Positions 6,262 through 7,192 of a DNA stretch of 7,192 bases are shown here, one piece after another. The DNA lies in NCBI RefSeq assembly GCF_036639235.1, contig NZ_JAVWJB010000057.1, positions 1 to 7,192 on the forward strand. The letters run 5' to 3'. The stretch comes from Clostridium_AB sp036639235 (GTDB lineage: Bacteria > Bacillota > Clostridia > Clostridiales > Caloramatoraceae). The notes below the pieces were generated by a model. The model had not been told where the DNA came from and did not search any database. It worked only from the letters and a program-made list of their open reading frames with translations. The translations under genes were made by a program, and so were the position numbers. Each line of letters begins with the position of its first letter. Position 1 is the first letter of the stretch.

Positions 6262-6534
6262 TTAATCGCAGCCTCCGCTACATCCACCATCACTACCTGA
6301 ATCACATGATCCACTATCATTAGAATCACATCCTGGGTGGTTACAATCATCATCAAAAACCCTTGCATGTTGATCATGTAAATGGCTCATACTTTGTCTT
6401 TGCTGCTCACTTAATATAAAGCTACTTTGGGCTGCCTTAGCTTTTGATGATTTACTATTTCCTGTTGACTTAATAAGATTTTTTATCCCTATGGCAACTA
6501 TAACAACAATTACTAGTCCAAATATCAATTTCAT
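6262..6534 (-). CDS. Small membrane-anchored protein with His/Cys/Asp/Gly-rich tail, function unknown
   Basis: I do not recognise a named family. The 90-residue product has one hydrophobic segment at residues 2-21 (KLIFGLVIVVIVAIGIKNLI), a Lys/Ser/Ala linker, a short polar stretch SEQQRQSM at 42-49, then a tail from about 51 to 90 holding four His (51, 53, 56, 66) and five Cys (64, 69, 77, 85, 89) among Asp, Gly and Ser. The His-x-His-x-x-His and Cys/Asp pattern could bind a metal such as zinc or iron; that is inference. A reading from a TTG at 6546 would add four residues, but that TTG is part of the GGAGGG ribosome site of the ATG at 6534, so the ATG is preferred. It has its own promoter and precedes the GNAT gene by 17 bases. 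The basic residues after the segment suggest a cytoplasmic tail. Confidence 0.8.
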   Translation of the reverse strand: MKLIFGLVIVVIVAIGIKNLIKSTGNSKSSKAKAAQSSFILSEQQRQSMSHLHDQHARVFDDDCNHPGCDSNDSGSCDSGSDGGCSGGCD

Positions 6535-6538
6535 AACA

Positions 6539-6544
6539 CCCTCC
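6539..6544 (-). promoter_or_regulatory. Ribosome binding site deciding the start of the small membrane protein
   Basis: GGAGGG lies four bases before the ATG at 6534. Because the possible TTG start at 6546 shares bases with this site, it is unlikely to be used. Confidence 0.75.
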
Positions 6545-6561
6545 AAAACTTAATTTATTCC

Positions 6562-6590
6562 ATTGTATTACTAGGGTCATATATAGTCAA
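6562..6590 (-). promoter_or_regulatory. Sigma-A promoter of the small membrane protein / GNAT unit
   Basis: On the minus strand TTGACT (6590-6585, 5 of 6) and TACAAT (6567-6562, 5 of 6) are spaced by exactly 17 bases. Transcription would begin near 6555, about 20 bases before the start codon at 6534, so there is no room for a leader regulator. The A+T-rich 157 bases upstream (6591-6747) hold no gene or clear signal that I can support. Confidence 0.75.
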
Positions 6591-6747
6591 ATTTCAGTTG
6601 TAGATTTATTTATTTAATCTATTTTTGTCTAATTCAAAATATTGCCCGGAAAATATGACAGCATTAATCCTTTTATTATTTTACTTAATATTTCTATTGT
6701 TAAAAACCTGTTTTTTTATAACAGTCTATTTACCTTTTCAGTAAACT

Positions 6748-6780
6748 AAAAGAGCCAAGGGAAATTCCCTTGGCTCTTTT
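6748..6780 (-). terminator. Strong intrinsic terminator after the PH-domain gene
   Basis: A perfect 14-bp stem (AAAAGAGCCAAGGG at 6748-6761, complement at 6767-6780) with a 5-base loop starts at the first base of the TAA stop codon. The central GC-rich part and flanking A/T pairs give a T-run on either strand (TTTT then AG on minus, TTTTT on plus), so it could work in both directions, although no plus-strand gene is present to need it. Confidence 0.92.
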
Positions 6781-7154
6781 TATCCTATATGGTCTGCTAG
6801 GATAGATTGTACTTCATATATATTAGTATTTTTATTAAACTGCTTCTCTATCGGAAGAGCTCTTCCTGATACATAAATCTTAAGTTCTGCATCAAGGTCA
6901 AAATGGCCTGCTGTTTCTACACTAAAGTATGTGATACTTTTGTATGGTATAGACATATACTCTGTTTTCTTTCCTGTTAATCCTTGCTTATCTATTAGAA
7001 TAAGTCTTTTGTTTGTAAATATTATAAGATCTCTTACTAGTTTGTAGCCTGCTTCAACTATTTCACTAGGTGAGAATAAATCCTCAAAGTCCTTTTCTAT
7101 TTCTCCAACAGTAATCTTAGAAGCATTGCCTATTAGTCCATCAAATAGTCCCAT
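6780..7154 (-). CDS. Bacterial PH-domain protein (bPH_1 / YvbH-type)
   Basis: A 124-residue soluble protein with a single pleckstrin-homology-like fold of the bacterial type (PF08000 style). The marks are a short N-terminal helix region MGLFDGLIGNASKI, then LVRDLIIFTNKRLILIDKQGLTGKKTEYMSIPY at about 39-71, with the family FTNKRLIxxDxQGxTGKK core, followed by SITYFSVETAGHFDLDAELKIYVSG at about 73-97 and a final helix up to 122. The length is normal for the stand-alone family. There is no membrane segment. The start is supported by AGGAG a few bases upstream. It is monocistronic on the visible side: a strong hairpin follows the stop at once; only 38 bases remain upstream, too few to place a promoter. 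These proteins have no established reaction; a binding or scaffold role is assumed from the fold. Confidence 0.92.
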   Translation of the reverse strand: MGLFDGLIGNASKITVGEIEKDFEDLFSPSEIVEAGYKLVRDLIIFTNKRLILIDKQGLTGKKTEYMSIPYKSITYFSVETAGHFDLDAELKIYVSGRALPIEKQFNKNTNIYEVQSILADHIG

Positions 7155-7192
7155 TTTATCTCCTACTTTCTATAGTTATTTGCAAGCATCTT

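Noticed and set aside
6535..6546. TTG start at 6546 for the small membrane protein
   Set aside because: The TTG-GAG-GGT codons are the ribosome binding site of the ATG at 6534.
6701..6723. Possible hairpin GTTAAAAAC with the downstream T-rich stretch ending in ATAAC
   Set aside because: The arms differ in length and pair only through A/T runs with bulges; this is expected by chance in such DNA.

Overview
The window is strongly A+T-rich DNA with every supported gene on the minus strand, compact intergenic gaps, AGGAGG-type ribosome binding sites and U-tailed intrinsic terminators. The codon usage (AGA, ATA, TTA), a short Bacillota-type lipoprotein signal, a VanZ-family protein and a CD3072-type TudS-related protein together suggest a low-GC Bacillota, most likely a Clostridium or close relative. 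This assignment is inference from composition and gene families; no rRNA or other marker is present.

Reading in the direction of transcription (right to left): (1) 7154-6780 is a single bacterial PH-domain protein closed by a strong hairpin terminator. (2) A promoter at about 6590-6562 drives a two-gene unit: a 90-residue membrane-anchored peptide with a His/Cys/Asp/Gly-rich tail (6534-6262), then an ElaA-like GNAT acetyltransferase (6244-5801), ended by a terminator. (3) A promoter at about 5753-5725 drives a VanZ-family membrane protein with a large extracytoplasmic C-terminal part carrying two PepSY-like repeats (5707-4310), followed by a TudS-related putative desulfidase (4230-3661) and a terminator. 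(4) A promoter at about 3582-3554 drives an ABC importer of the nitrate/sulfonate/taurine (NitT/TauT) family in the order lipoprotein (3520-2411), permease (2362-1526), ATPase (1516-743). A near-perfect intrinsic terminator sits between the lipoprotein and permease genes and probably acts as an attenuator that keeps the binding protein in excess. (5) The ABC operon ends in a hairpin whose loop contains a good -10 box for the next gene, an OmpR/VanR-type response regulator (653-1) that runs off the left edge. Its sensor kinase is presumably just outside.

The importer genes clearly work together: the lipoprotein captures the solute, the permease carries it and the ATPase powers it. The substrate cannot be read from the sequence. 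The other units look like independent housekeeping or envelope functions. VanZ and a VanR-like regulator occur here, but no vanH/A/X genes are seen, so this is not a glycopeptide-resistance cluster. There are no RNA genes, mobile elements, CRISPR arrays or riboswitches that I can support. The most rewarding features for a second look are the regulatory architecture (promoter nested in a terminator, intra-operon attenuator, 11-bp direct repeats at the VanZ promoter), the VanZ-PepSY architecture and the Cys/His-tailed peptide. I do not see convincing evidence for a wholly new multi-gene system.
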